Under the pieces are notes generated by a model that saw only the letters and a list, made by a program, of their open reading frames with translations, had not been told where the DNA came from and made no database searches. The position numbers were made by a program, and so were the translations under genes. 64,000 bases of DNA from Bernardetia sp. MNP-M8. Lineage in GTDB: Bacteria > Bacteroidota > Bacteroidia > Cytophagales > Bernardetiaceae. Location of the stretch: assembly GCF_037126285.1 (NCBI RefSeq), contig NZ_CP147012.1, positions 1,302,001-1,366,000 on the forward strand, read 5' to 3'. Positions 24,195 to 33,774 of this stretch are shown here, one piece after another; position 1 is the stretch's first letter; each line of letters begins with the position of its first letter.

Positions 24195-26016
24195 TATATT
24201 CTTTAATCAGACGAGTACGATTTGCACCAATCAATTCCTTTAATTCTTCATCAGAAGTAACTGCAATTTTCTTAATCGATTTATATTCTAAAAGTAGTTT
24301 TTCAATAGTTGCTCTTCCTACTCCTTTTACATTTTCTAATGGATTTCGAAGGGCATTTTTGCTTCTGATATCTCTATGAAAAGTAATAGCAAAACGGTGG
24401 GCTTCATTACGCAAATGTTGAATTAGCTTTAAAGAAGGTGATTTTTTATTGATATAAATAGGATGTTGGTCTTCGGGATAAAAAACTTCTTCCAAACGCT
24501 TTGCAATTCCAACAATCGGAATTTTGCCATACACACCCAAATCTTTTAAAGCCTGCGCTCCAAAACTTAGCTGTCCTTTTCCACCATCAACAATTACTAA
24601 ATTTGGCAAAGGTTGTTTTTCTTCTAAAAGTCTTCTATAACGACGATAAACCACTTCGTACATTGTCGCAAAATCGTTTGCTCCTTCTACTGTTTTTACA
24701 TGATATTTTCTGTAATTTCTCTTTGAAGGCTTTCCATTCATAAAACAAACCATCGAAGAAACTGGATTTGTACCTTGTAAGTTAGAATTATCAAAACATT
24801 CAACATGCAAAGGCAATTCTTTCAAACCCAAATCTTTTTGAAGAGCTTCGACGGCTGCCAATCCTCTTTCTTGTTTTTTTTCTGCAAAATCTAGCTTTTT
24901 ACGTAATCTTTCCTTTTTGAAATAACCTACATTTTTGAGTGATAAATCTAATAGTTTACGTAAATCTCCTATTTTAGGATTAATTACTTCTACTTTTGGC
25001 AAAGGAACTTCTGCCAAAATATTACTCACAATTCTTTGCGCCTCACTTCCAAAACGCTGTCTGAACTCTACAGCTACCATTGGCAAAATATCTTCTAGTG
25101 TTTCTTCAAGACGTTTTTTATAGGATTCATTGGCTGTATAAACGATACTTCCATCTTCAATTTTGAGATAATTTACATAAACAGTTGCTTCATCATCTAA
25201 GAGCGCAATTACTTCTGTATCTGAAATATTTGGGTTTGTAATAAGCGATTTACTTTGATAGGTATGAAGTGCTTCCCATTTTTCTTTTGCTTTTTGAGCT
25301 TCTTCAAACTCCATTTTTTCGGCTGCCGATTTCATTTTTGTTTTGAAATATTCTTTTGCTCGGCTCGTTTTTCCAGCCAAAATATTTCTAATTTGTTCAA
25401 TATCTTTCAAATAATCCTCTTCCTCTTGCAAACCTTCACAAGGTCCTTTGCAGTTTTTGATGTGATATTCTAAACAGACTCTATATTTTTTTTCTCGTAT
25501 GTTTTCTTCACTCAAATTATAAGAACAAGTTCGAAGTGTATATAATTTCTTTATGAGTTCATTGAGAGCATATAGTGTTTTTCCATTTGTATAAGGTCCA
25601 TAATTTGTTCCTTGTCTTTTATTTGGAGTTCTAGTTGTAAAAACTCTAGGAAAAGGTTCATCTGTAATACAGATATACGGGTACGATTTGCCATCTTTTA
25701 ATAAAATATTGTATTTAGGTTGATGTGCCTTTATCAAATTATTTTCTAAAAGTAGTGCATCAGCTTCACTATCGACAATTGTAATTTCTATATTTCTGAT
25801 TTCACGAACAAGCTGCCGAGTTTTTCGATCATATTGATGCGATTTGGTGAAATAACTAGAAACTCGTTTGCGTAATTCCTTCGCTTTTCCCACATAAATA
25901 ATCTCATTACTCTCATCTTTATATTTGTAAATCCCTGGTTGGCGAGGAATATTTCTGATAATATCTTTTAGATGTTCTCTTAACTCGTCTTTTGTTTTTG
26001 GATTTGATTGGCTCAT
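24166..26016 (-). CDS. uvrC: UvrABC excinuclease subunit C
   Basis: A 616-residue nucleotide excision repair endonuclease. The N-terminal GIY-YIG nuclease domain begins at about residue 20 (PGIYKYKDESNEIIYVGKAK; the family's R in 'LRKRV' and the E/N residues follow). A UVR motif lies at about residues 205-240 (KSAAEKMEFEEAQKAKEKWEAL). The RNase H-like C-terminal nuclease domain (LVIVDGGKGQLSFG, 'ECFDNSNLQGTNPVSSMVCF') and terminal helix-hairpin-helix (LENVKGVGRATIEKLL) complete the protein. Length is normal. It incises 3' and 5' of lesions with UvrB. It converges with the 174-residue gene, overlapping by 29 bp. Confidence 0.97.
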   Translation of the reverse strand: MSQSNPKTKDELREHLKDIIRNIPRQPGIYKYKDESNEIIYVGKAKELRKRVSSYFTKSHQYDRKTRQLVREIRNIEITIVDSEADALLLENNLIKAHQPKYNILLKDGKSYPYICITDEPFPRVFTTRTPNKRQGTNYGPYTNGKTLYALNELIKKLYTLRTCSYNLSEENIREKKYRVCLEYHIKNCKGPCEGLQEEEDYLKDIEQIRNILAGKTSRAKEYFKTKMKSAAEKMEFEEAQKAKEKWEALHTYQSKSLITNPNISDTEVIALLDDEATVYVNYLKIEDGSIVYTANESYKKRLEETLEDILPMVAVEFRQRFGSEAQRIVSNILAEVPLPKVEVINPKIGDLRKLLDLSLKNVGYFKKERLRKKLDFAEKKQERGLAAVEALQKDLGLKELPLHVECFDNSNLQGTNPVSSMVCFMNGKPSKRNYRKYHVKTVEGANDFATMYEVVYRRYRRLLEEKQPLPNLVIVDGGKGQLSFGAQALKDLGVYGKIPIVGIAKRLEEVFYPEDQHPIYINKKSPSLKLIQHLRNEAHRFAITFHRDIRSKNALRNPLENVKGVGRATIEKLLLEYKSIKKIAVTSDEELKELIGANRTRLIKEYIKNNPDLLS

Positions 26017-26104
26017 AATTTTCTATCAAAAATTCTGTATTTATTCCACTTTTTATTCTAACTCAAAAAATAGCTTTTTGTCTTTTGATTTTATTTTTTT
26101 CAAT

Positions 26105-26142
26105 AAAAAACCTGTATTCCTTTAATTTAGGCTTACAGGTTT
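26105..26142 (-). terminator. Intrinsic terminator of the 234-residue gene
   Basis: Stem AAACCTGTA / TACAGGTTT with a 17-base loop, followed on the minus strand by a T run (TTTTTTATTG), between the 26202-26906 gene and uvrC. Confidence 0.7.
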
Positions 26143-26201
26143 GAACTTCCTAAGTTTAGAAAATAAATAATGTCTTTTATCAGAGTAGTTACTCCACTAT
26201 T

Positions 26202-26906
26202 TTAAGACAACAACAACTTCTTTCCATATTTTTTATCTAATTCTGTAAAAGCAATTTGTCTTTTAGAAGAAGATTTTGAAACTCTTACTTTTTCAGCCAT
26301 TTTTTTATATTCTTTGATGATGGTGCGTTCTTCTTGTGGCTCAAAGAAATAAATATACCCAGCCGACATTCCTTTGAGTGTTTCCTCTTCATCGTTCAAA
26401 TCAATAAAATCTCCCAGAAAAGGAATAAAACGAAAGAACATCAAGAAATTCATATTAACAGGATTTTTATCTATAGATTGGGTAAGAGTCTTGTCTATAA
26501 TGGCAATTTCTTGTCCTTCATTTACACCCAAAACATCATCAAAATAAATAATTCCTTCTTCTACATCTATATCTACAATTCGGAAAAGCGATGTATACGA
26601 TTTTTCAAAAGAAGGAACAAACTTATTTAATAAAGCAGCTTCATTTGCTTCTGCTTGTTCTTTTAAGTAAATTTCATAGGCTTTATATTTATTTACTCGT
26701 TGCTCTAAAAGAACATAATCTGTAAAACAATTTCTGTGAGCAGTAGTAGCAAAATTAATTTTAGTAGCATTTTCATTGTTGATACTACCAAAAGCAGGAA
26801 CAGCTTCTTGTACAAAATATCCATTATAGGCATCAAAAACAGCTTGAAGACTTTTTTTCATATCTTCAGCAAAAGTCTTGTAATAATTGAGTGTGTAATT
26901 TTCCAT
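26202..26906 (-). CDS. Cytoplasmic protein of unknown function
   Basis: A 234-residue protein without signal peptide or membrane helix. It contains a helical N-terminal part (MENYTLNYYKTFAEDMKKSL), a middle region of alternating strands (RIVDIDVEEGIIYFDDVLG) and a C-terminal basic tail (SKSSSKRQIAFTELDKKYGKK). No recognised motif. It stands between the uvrC gene and the FadL-like porin, with its own terminator, and a TACTTTTG -7 box lies about 80 bases upstream. Probably single-gene transcription. Confidence 0.65.
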   Translation of the reverse strand: MENYTLNYYKTFAEDMKKSLQAVFDAYNGYFVQEAVPAFGSINNENATKINFATTAHRNCFTDYVLLEQRVNKYKAYEIYLKEQAEANEAALLNKFVPSFEKSYTSLFRIVDIDVEEGIIYFDDVLGVNEGQEIAIIDKTLTQSIDKNPVNMNFLMFFRFIPFLGDFIDLNDEEETLKGMSAGYIYFFEPQEERTIIKEYKKMAEKVRVSKSSSKRQIAFTELDKKYGKKLLLS

Positions 26907-26982
26907 ATTATTTCTATAAAGTCGATATAACTTTTATTTTAAGGTCTTTAGATTAAAATGTCATTGAGCCTACAAAAGTACA

Positions 26983-26990
26983 AAAAAACT
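26983..26990 (-). promoter_or_regulatory. Candidate -7 promoter box of the 234-residue gene
   Basis: The minus strand reads TACTTTTG, matching TAnnTTTG. No clear -33 TTTG partner is seen at the expected spacing. Confidence 0.3.
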
Positions 26991-27073
26991 ATGGTTCAGA
27001 ACATCACATAAAAAAGAAGATACTAGTCTAGTCTTTTTTTATTGAAAAAAAATAGGGCATTTGTAAAACACAA

Positions 27074-27105
27074 AATCCAATTAGCTTTTTTGAAGTAATT
27101 GGATT
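27074..27105 (-). terminator. Terminator-like hairpin after the FadL-like gene
   Basis: Perfect 10-bp stem AATCCAATTA / TAATTGGATT with a 12-base loop, 44 bp beyond the stop codon; only a short T run follows. Confidence 0.5.
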
Positions 27106-27148
27106 GAGTAAATTTATTGATTTTTAATTTAGTTGTGATTTTAAGCTA

Positions 27149-28783
27149 TTAAAAATGAAATCCAACTGTTGCCACTACATTAGTTGTTGTATTTTTTATA
27201 TCAATAGTAGGATTAGAATTATCAGACAAATTATAAGGTGTATAAGCCGTATTAGTCGCTTGTTGAACCACTGCCAAATCTATATAAAATGCCTTTTTAT
27301 GAATACCCAAACCACCTGAAATACGAGTTTGAAAGGCATCATCATTTTCATTGCGAAACTCTTCCTTTCTTGTATTTCCATATAGTCCAACTCCACCACG
27401 TAAATAAAATGTATTCAGACGAAGCTCTGCACCTAAACGATAATTCATAGTAGAAGCATATAGATTTTTGATAGTTTGATTATCTGCTGTAAAATTAAAT
27501 TCTTGAGGAGGAGTAAGCAATTTTGAAGATTCATAATTAATGAAATCTACATCAGCACTAATAAAACCAAACTTTCCTACAAAAAATGCAGCTCCTAAAG
27601 AAGCACGCAGTGGAGTTGTCATATTATATGTACTTTCTATATCAAGTGTAGTTCCATTGACATCATTCAAAACAATTGGGTCTCCATTTCCATCATCTCC
27701 AAAATAAAAATTATTATATAGTGCATTCAAACTTGCATTATATGTATCATTTACAGAAAAATAGGTTGGTGTTGTAATACTTGCTCCTACACGAACAGCA
27801 TACACAGGACGGTAAATAACTCCTGCTGTAAGATTTACACCTGTTCCAGAAATAGATAAATTTTCTCCAATTATTAAACTGTTCAATGATTTTATTTGAG
27901 TTGGATCTGTTGGTTCGCCTGTTACAGTTTCTTCATAGCGTTTTTCTTCACTATATTTGAATGATTGAATTCCTAAGCCTGCACCAAAAAATAACTTATC
28001 ATTATAATTTCCCCCATAAGAAAAATTCCATTGACTTTGAGAACCTGAATAATCTATTGTTTCACGTTGCAAAGTAGGTGCAACAGGTACAATTGAATAA
28101 TATGTATTTTGTCCTCCATTATCATAATCAAAGTCCTCATTGATTAAATAGGCATCATAAGCTAGAGCTAATAAATCAGTTGCTCCTTCTGATGGATAAA
28201 TAGAATTCCAAGGAATTCCATCAGCTTGATTTAAAAAATAATCTATAATAGAATTTTGAGAATTTGTACCTTCATAACTTGTACGTCTGTGAAAGCTATT
28301 CAAACGACTATAAGAAATAGAAAATGCTCCACCTTTATATCCTGATGAATTATTTGAAGGCAAAACAAACGCTCCTCCTAATTGGGCAAAGTTAAAATTT
28401 AGTTTTGCATCTTCTGTTGGTGCATTTTGAGAGCCTAAATTATAAGTAGCGTCAGAACCTAAAAAAGAAAGTGACGGTGAAAATGTAATTTCAGAACGCT
28501 GCAAAAATCCTAAACCAGCAGGATTGACAGAAGCCGAACTAATATCTCCACCAATGGCTGTGGCAGCACCACCAATACCTTGAATACGTGCATTTGCTCC
28601 CATGGTAGGAATAGTTTGAGCAAAACGATTGGCATCAATATAATACCCAAAAGCTCCTGATGCTACTGGATTATCTTGAGCAGAAGCAAAATGCGAATAA
28701 AATAAAGTAGTAGTTAGAGCAGCTATTCCTATAATTTTCTTTAGAGAAAATTTATTTGGTTGTATAATTTTTATAGTTTTCAT
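27149..28783 (-). CDS. FadL/OmpP1-type outer-membrane transport protein
   Basis: A 544-residue outer-membrane beta-barrel. The signal peptide covers about residues 1-35 (ALTTTLFYSHFASAQDN). It shows the OmpP1/FadL/TodX N-terminal pattern GANARIQGIGGAATAIGGD, then SASVNPAGLGFLQRSE. Alternating amphipathic strands end in phenylalanine (VATVGFHF at the C terminus), a typical C-terminal barrel strand. Proteins of this family transport hydrophobic compounds such as long-chain fatty acids. The start is the ATG at 28783. An upstream TTG in frame would add nine residues (MILLKLTYT) and is less likely because the ATG gives a standard signal peptide. The central strands are rich in Asn and Gly. Confidence 0.82.
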   Translation of the reverse strand: MKTIKIIQPNKFSLKKIIGIAALTTTLFYSHFASAQDNPVASGAFGYYIDANRFAQTIPTMGANARIQGIGGAATAIGGDISSASVNPAGLGFLQRSEITFSPSLSFLGSDATYNLGSQNAPTEDAKLNFNFAQLGGAFVLPSNNSSGYKGGAFSISYSRLNSFHRRTSYEGTNSQNSIIDYFLNQADGIPWNSIYPSEGATDLLALAYDAYLINEDFDYDNGGQNTYYSIVPVAPTLQRETIDYSGSQSQWNFSYGGNYNDKLFFGAGLGIQSFKYSEEKRYEETVTGEPTDPTQIKSLNSLIIGENLSISGTGVNLTAGVIYRPVYAVRVGASITTPTYFSVNDTYNASLNALYNNFYFGDDGNGDPIVLNDVNGTTLDIESTYNMTTPLRASLGAAFFVGKFGFISADVDFINYESSKLLTPPQEFNFTADNQTIKNLYASTMNYRLGAELRLNTFYLRGGVGLYGNTRKEEFRNENDDAFQTRISGGLGIHKKAFYIDLAVVQQATNTAYTPYNLSDNSNPTIDIKNTTTNVVATVGFHF

Positions 28784-29027
28784 TGTATAAGTTAGTTTTA
28801 GTAAAATCAATATCTAAAAAGTGTATAGAAAATGAGTAGAATAAAAACGTTTTTCTATGTAGTTTAAAAAGTAGATGCAAAAAACATTCAAAAGGTCGCA
28901 TCAGTCTATCATAAATACCTAACAAACAGAATTAAAAATAGTTAATATCAAAATAATACTACTACAACTTTAACAACTAAATTATCAATAAAACTTTATC
29001 CCTGAAAAAATTTACTTTTGCAAAAAT

Positions 29028-30242
29028 CTATTGATATAAAACCTCTAAAAATCTCAAAATTTCTTTCTTTGTATTAAAGCTATGTAAACAAATTCTTAGT
29101 CGTTCATCTCCTTTTTTTACAGTCGGACTTTTTATAGCACGAACTTCAAAACCTTCTTTTTGTAATTTTGAAGCTACTTTTTGACATTCTTCATTTCCCT
29201 TTATTGGAATAATCTGAATAGGTGTTTTTGAAGTATTAAAATTTCTATCAGAGTGTAAATCTAAAAAATATTTACTTTGTAAAACAAATAACTCTATATT
29301 ATCAGAAAGTTTTTCATTTAATTCTTTTTGATGAATTTGAAGAAAATCTATTGCTTTTTTAACAGAAACTAATTGATAAAGTGGTGGTGCAGTTGTATAA
29401 ATAAAAGGTAAAGCAAAATTTATAAGATAATTTATAAGTAGTTCACTTCCCAAAATGACAGCTCCCTGTATTCCAAAAGCTTTTCCAAATGTGTTTACTC
29501 TAGCAAAAACTCGTTTTTCTAATCCCAATTCTGCAACTAAACCATTTCCATTTTTTCCAAAAATCCCTGTACTGTGTGCTTCATCTACAACTACATTTGC
29601 ATTGTATTTTTCACAAATTTCTACCAGTTTTAGTAGTGGACAAATATCTCCATCCATTGAATAAACTGATTCTACAACTACTAAAATAGTTTGATTTGGA
29701 TTTATTTGATTCTTGTCTTTTATATATAAAATTTTCTTTTCTAAATCTTCTAAATTATTATGCTTAAATGAAAAATGACTTGCATTACTTAATCTATAAC
29801 CTTCCTTTAAAGAAGCATGAACCAAACTATCATATAAAATCACATCATTATGTGTCAAAATAGAGGACAAAAGGGCAACATTTGCATGATAGCCTGAGCC
29901 AAACAAGAGAGCTTTTTCTGCATCAAAGAAATGAGCTAACTGAATTTCTACCTCTTCAAAATACTCATTATGTCCAGATAAAAGACGAGAACCTGTCGAA
30001 CCATTCCGAGAGATTTTGAAACGATTACTTTGCAATTTATATTCTTCTAAAATAGAATTTTGTAATTCTTCACTACGAGCCAAACCCAAATAATCATTCG
30101 AAAAAAAATCGATATTATTTGAGTTTGATACAACTAATGAACGCAAATTATTTTCATTTTTGCGTTTATCTAATTGGTTTTGAAGGTGGCTTTCTAAATT
30201 ATTTTTCAAAAGAAATTCGTGATGCTGTTCTTGTTTAAGCAT
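29028..30242 (-). CDS. BioF-like alpha-oxoamine synthase (8-amino-7-oxononanoate synthase-like)
   Basis: A 404-residue PLP-dependent class I/II aminotransferase of the alpha-oxoamine synthase family. Motifs: FFSNDYLGLA at about residue 50, GSTGSRLLSGHNEYFEEVE, LLFGSGYHANVALLSSI, the substrate HASLKEG, VVVESVYSMDGD, VVVDEAHSTGIFG (Asp and His binding PLP), and the Schiff-base lysine in TFGKAFG (about residue 255). The family joins an amino acid to an acyl-CoA with loss of CO2. BioF makes the biotin precursor 8-amino-7-oxononanoate. Related enzymes make sphingoid bases or, in gliding Bacteroidota, capnine-type sulfonolipids. No other bio genes are nearby, so the substrate is not certain. Confidence 0.85.
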   Translation of the reverse strand: MLKQEQHHEFLLKNNLESHLQNQLDKRKNENNLRSLVVSNSNNIDFFSNDYLGLARSEELQNSILEEYKLQSNRFKISRNGSTGSRLLSGHNEYFEEVEIQLAHFFDAEKALLFGSGYHANVALLSSILTHNDVILYDSLVHASLKEGYRLSNASHFSFKHNNLEDLEKKILYIKDKNQINPNQTILVVVESVYSMDGDICPLLKLVEICEKYNANVVVDEAHSTGIFGKNGNGLVAELGLEKRVFARVNTFGKAFGIQGAVILGSELLINYLINFALPFIYTTAPPLYQLVSVKKAIDFLQIHQKELNEKLSDNIELFVLQSKYFLDLHSDRNFNTSKTPIQIIPIKGNEECQKVASKLQKEGFEVRAIKSPTVKKGDERLRICLHSFNTKKEILRFLEVLYQ

Positions 30243-30286
30243 ACAAGAGTTTGTATTGGGGATAGTGTAATAAAATTTTTAAACAG

Positions 30287-30325
30287 AAAAAAAGACTTCA
30301 TTCCACTTAGAATAAAGTCTTTTTT
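30287..30325 (-). terminator. Intrinsic terminator of the PepSY-like gene
   Basis: Stem AAAAAAAGACTT / AAGTCTTTTTT-type with a ~14-base loop, 26 bp past the stop codon of the 30351-30812 gene. Confidence 0.75.
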
Positions 30326-30350
30326 AATAATAACATTCGCTAAGAGCCAT

Positions 30351-30812
30351 TTACTTGATTGTACTCAAAGCAGCTTCGTCAATTGAACTAACATCTTCTT
30401 CTTTAGTCATGTTTCCATCCTTATCAAAACGAAGTGCTTTTGTTTCACTAATAAAAGCTAAAAAAGTAGTTCCTGCTTCATTTTCTATTCTTCTGATATG
30501 TCCATTTTTACCAGCATGATTAGCTGAAATATATTCTTCGATTTTAGCTGGAGCAGTACCTGGATTAAGAGAAATAATAGTATCAATCCATTTTCCACTT
30601 GCATCAAAACGAGCTGATTTTACTTCATTTTCTTGTTGAAAGATAATATTATGTTCTCCATTGATTTCGTGGCAACTAATAACTTTAGCACCTGCAAATT
30701 TTTGTTCGAAAGTAGATTTTACATTAGCAGGAAGTGTCTGAGCAAATGCAAATGCATGACCTCCAAAAGCAAAAAGAAGAACAAATGAGAGTGAAGCGAT
30801 AAATTTTAACAT
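30351..30812 (-). CDS. Secreted PepSY-like domain protein
   Basis: A 153-residue exported protein (signal peptide about residues 1-24, ending FAQTL). The mature part is a two-repeat PepSY-like fold: 'LPANVKSTFEQKFAGAKVI', then FQQENEVKSARFDASGKWID, then PAKIEEYISANHAGKNGHIRRIENE and FISETKALRFDKDGNMTKEED. This is the pattern of Bacteroidota 'putative beta-lactamase-inhibitor-like PepSY-like' proteins. Function unknown. It stands alone with its own terminator. Confidence 0.85.
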   Translation of the reverse strand: MLKFIASLSFVLLFAFGGHAFAFAQTLPANVKSTFEQKFAGAKVISCHEINGEHNIIFQQENEVKSARFDASGKWIDTIISLNPGTAPAKIEEYISANHAGKNGHIRRIENEAGTTFLAFISETKALRFDKDGNMTKEEDVSSIDEAALSTIK

Positions 30813-31458
30813 AATTAGTATAATATAAAAGATATTAGAATGATGGATAGTATTTTTATTTTTTTAAACTTCTTTGAAGCTATAAATTATTTCGATGAAA
30901 CTAAGACAATTATCGTGCAAAGGAGTTAATTCTTTTTAAGAAATAAAATAATTGAATCTGATTGACATGTAACAAAATATAACAATTATGATAATAACAT
31001 ATTCTGAGAGCTTTAAATTAATAAGGATAACAAGACATTGTAATTTTTCTTCTATCGTTTATAAAAGGATTTACAATTCTTTTACTATGATGTTAATAGA
31101 ACTAATTGCTATACTTTTTCAATTACTAAGGGTTATTTTAGTTCGATAAGTTACAGAAATACTTTTGATATTGCAATTTATCTTATTAAAATTTTAGCGT
31201 AAGGCTTTGTCTAATTCTGAATCTGTTTTTAACCAAATTCGTTTTAGATAGCTCTTTTTGATAATTTAACTTGCTACAAAAATAATATAATTTATTGATT
31301 ATCAAAAAGTTATCAATATTATTTTGCAAGAAAAATCAATACTTTTTATCGTTTGATTCTTTTTCATAAAAAAGTCTATCACTAACTTTGTTAAAAAAAT
31401 AATTTTAGTTTGCGTATTTTTGTAGAATAGAATATGAAAGAATAATAAATTATTAGAA
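30813..31458. other. Intergenic region, no gene seen
   Basis: 646 bp of AT-rich sequence between the divergent PepSY-like gene and the COG2509 flavoprotein gene. I find no ORF with coding features, no RNA gene and no strong inverted repeat. A TATTTTTG box (TAnnTTTG) at 31415-31422, 37 bp before the flavoprotein ATG, is a possible promoter element, with TTTG 24 bp upstream (longer than usual). Confidence 0.5.
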
Positions 31459-33045
31459 ATGAAAAAAGAACTCTCCTTTGTACTTCCTCCAGAAATTGCC
31501 TTTGAAAAAGAAGCCTTCGAAAAGTTTATTTATAAAAAATTGGATATTTCTTCACCTACAGAAGACGTAACTATCAGACAAACTCGTCGGTCTTTAGATG
31601 CTCGTCAGCGAGATTTGAAGGTCAATGTGTGGGCAGAAGTTTTTATAAACGAAAAAGCAACTCCAACTATTTCTTACAAAAGAGAATATCCAAGTGTCAA
31701 GAATGCACCACAAGCAATTATTGTAGGAGCAGGACCAGCAGGCATGTTTGCTGCTTTAAGATTAGTAGAGTTGGGTATAAAACCTATTTTGATAGAACGA
31801 GGAAAAGATGTCAAAAAACGAGTTTCAGATATTGCAGCTATTAGTCGTCGTCATATTGTCAATCCAGATTCTAATTATTGCTTTGGAGAAGGAGGTGCAG
31901 GAACATATTCAGATGGAAAACTCTACACAAGAGCCAAAAAACGAGGAGATTGGCGTAGAGTTTTAGAGATTTTTGTAGCACATGGAGCAAGTGAAGATAT
32001 TTTGATAGACAATCATCCTCATATTGGAACAAATAAATTGCCTAGAATTGTAGCCGAAATGCGGCAAAGTATTTTAGATGCAGGAGGAGAAGTTTTGTTT
32101 GAAACCAAGGTAACTGATTTCATTATAGCAAAAGGAAAAGAAGAAGAACTCAAAGGCGTAGTTTTAGAAAATGGTGATAAAATAGAAGGAATAGGAGTTA
32201 TTTTGGCAACAGGACATTCAGCTAGAGATATTTTTGAACTTTTGGATAGAAAACAAATTCTGATTGAAGCCAAACCTTTTGCTATTGGAGTTCGTGTGGA
32301 GCATCAACAAAAACTAATTGATAAAATTCAATACAAACGAGACGAACGTGAAAAATATTTACCTGCTGCATCTTATTCTCTTGTTCAACAAGTGCCTTTT
32401 GATAATTTAGAAAAAGGTGTTTTTTCTTTTTGTATGTGTCCAGGGGGCTTTATTGTTCCTGCTGCTACATTGCAAGGTGAAGTGGTGGTAAATGGAATGT
32501 CGCCGTCAAAGCGAAATTCAAAATATGCTAACTCTGGAATTGTGGTAGCGATAGATGAACGAGAATGGAATAAAAAATATGCAAAAAAAGGAGCTTTAGC
32601 AGGACTTTATTATCAAGAAGAAATCGAAAAAAATGCCTGTCAAGTGGCAGGAAACACACAAGCTGCACCAGCACAACGACTAATAGACTTCACACAAAAG
32701 AAAATATCTTCATCACTTTTAGATACTTCTTATCAACCTGGACTAATTTCGGTAGAAATGGGAAAAGTATTACCTCCTGAAATTGTAGAACGTTTGAGAA
32801 TTGGTTTTAAGGCTTTTGATAAAAAAATGAAAGGTTTTCTAACCAATGAAGCGCAAATTGTAGGTGTAGAAAGTCGTACTTCTTCACCTGTTCGTATTCC
32901 TAGAGAAAGGCAAACTAATGAACATACTATTTTAAAACGTTTTTTTCCGTGTGGAGAAGGTGCAGGTTATGCTGGTGGAATTGCGTCAGCTGCTATGGAT
33001 GGAGAAAGATGTGCTGAGAAATTGGCAGAATTGTATGGGAAATAA
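31459..33045 (+). CDS. FAD-dependent dehydrogenase of the COG2509 family
   Basis: A 528-residue flavoprotein. The FAD-binding Rossmann motif VGAGPAGMFAALRLVELG is at about residues 88-105, followed by ILIERG with its Glu. Other family blocks are RHIVNPDSNYCFGEGGAGTYSDGKLYTR, GEVLFETKVTDF, LATGHSARDIFELL, and a C-terminal CGEGAGYAGGIASAAMDG with FAD-contacting glycines. About 85 N-terminal residues form a separate small domain with TRRSLDARQRDLKVNV, typical of COG2509 members. The substrate is unknown. The last 55 codons are copied at 33775-33939. The lipoprotein gene follows after 107 bp on the same strand. Confidence 0.9.
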   Translation: MKKELSFVLPPEIAFEKEAFEKFIYKKLDISSPTEDVTIRQTRRSLDARQRDLKVNVWAEVFINEKATPTISYKREYPSVKNAPQAIIVGAGPAGMFAALRLVELGIKPILIERGKDVKKRVSDIAAISRRHIVNPDSNYCFGEGGAGTYSDGKLYTRAKKRGDWRRVLEIFVAHGASEDILIDNHPHIGTNKLPRIVAEMRQSILDAGGEVLFETKVTDFIIAKGKEEELKGVVLENGDKIEGIGVILATGHSARDIFELLDRKQILIEAKPFAIGVRVEHQQKLIDKIQYKRDEREKYLPAASYSLVQQVPFDNLEKGVFSFCMCPGGFIVPAATLQGEVVVNGMSPSKRNSKYANSGIVVAIDEREWNKKYAKKGALAGLYYQEEIEKNACQVAGNTQAAPAQRLIDFTQKKISSSLLDTSYQPGLISVEMGKVLPPEIVERLRIGFKAFDKKMKGFLTNEAQIVGVESRTSSPVRIPRERQTNEHTILKRFFPCGEGAGYAGGIASAAMDGERCAEKLAELYGK

Positions 33046-33152
33046 GTATGTAATTAAGAAGGAGAGAAAAATGTATTTTCTGAAAACAAACTATACTACC
33101 CTTTTAGTGATTACTCCTTTTAAAATAATTTACGCAAAAAATAAATTTCAAA

Positions 33153-33602
33153 ATGAAACAAGTCTTATTTTTATTATTAGCTATTTTCATACTTCTTCTA
33201 AGCTCTTGTAAAAAGGAAGAAGAGTTGACTAATGAACAAAAACTGATAGGCAGATGGCTTTACGAAGAAGTAGAACAACAGGATTATAATGGAACAAATT
33301 TGGTATATGCAGAAACAGTAGATATGGACATAATTATAGAGTTTAAGTCTGACAGCACTTCAGAATCTTTATTTAGAGGACGTAGTGGGTACACATCAAT
33401 AGGTGGAGGACTTTGGCGATTCTTAGATAATGGAGAAAAATTATTCTTTACGAATCCGTTAGTAGGTATTTATGTAGGCTTTACTGCAACAGTTCAAGAG
33501 TTAACTGAAAATAGATTTCATATTTTTTATGAAAATAATATAAGGCGAGATGGAGTTTTGTATAGAAGAGAAACACATATAAGAATGTCTAAATTGGAGT
33601 AA
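33153..33602 (+). CDS. Small lipocalin-like lipoprotein (copy 1)
   Basis: A 149-residue predicted lipoprotein. The signal peptide has a lipobox LLLSSCKK with Cys at residue 19, followed by acidic residues. The mature part begins NEQKLIGRWLYEEVEQQ and continues with alternating strands ('IIEFKSDSTSESLF', GGGLWRFLDNGEKLFF, ATVQELTENRFHIFYE), the pattern of Bacteroidota 'lipocalin-like' small lipoproteins starting with a 'L.G.W' motif. Function unknown. It is homologous to the lipoprotein at 34022-34468, which lies in the second unit of the tandem duplication. Confidence 0.75.
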   Translation: MKQVLFLLLAIFILLLSSCKKEEELTNEQKLIGRWLYEEVEQQDYNGTNLVYAETVDMDIIIEFKSDSTSESLFRGRSGYTSIGGGLWRFLDNGEKLFFTNPLVGIYVGFTATVQELTENRFHIFYENNIRRDGVLYRRETHIRMSKLE

Positions 33603-33668
33603 GGCAACACATCATAAGATGTAAAATCAAGTTTTTTATAGATAGAAGAAACAATAAACTATATTATT

Positions 33669-33710
33669 CAAAAAAACCGTTTAAAAATTTAGTTTTTGAA
33701 ACAGTTTTTC
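33669..33710 (+). terminator. Intrinsic terminator of lipoprotein copy 1
   Basis: Imperfect stem AAAAACCGTTT / AAACAGTTTTT, 67 bp after the stop. It corresponds to the better-preserved terminator at 34471-34508 in the second duplicated unit. Confidence 0.6.
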
Positions 33711-33731
33711 AAAAAAACCAAAATATTTAGC

Positions 33732-33774
33732 CTTTGTTGGTGTTTTAGTGTAACGACACCAAAAAAATATATTT
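33732..33774. repeat. Palindromic element, unit 1 (empty MITE site)
   Basis: CCTTTG followed by TTGGTGTTTTAGTGTAACG and ACACCAA; stem TTGGTGT/ACACCAA. It is an unoccupied copy of the target that carries the MITE-like insertion at 34520-34639 in unit 2. Confidence 0.75.

Noticed and set aside
29013-29020. TACTTTTG on the plus strand, a match to the -7 promoter consensus
   Set aside because: It faces into the 3' end of the BioF-like gene on the other strand and no plus-strand gene follows, so it is probably a chance match.
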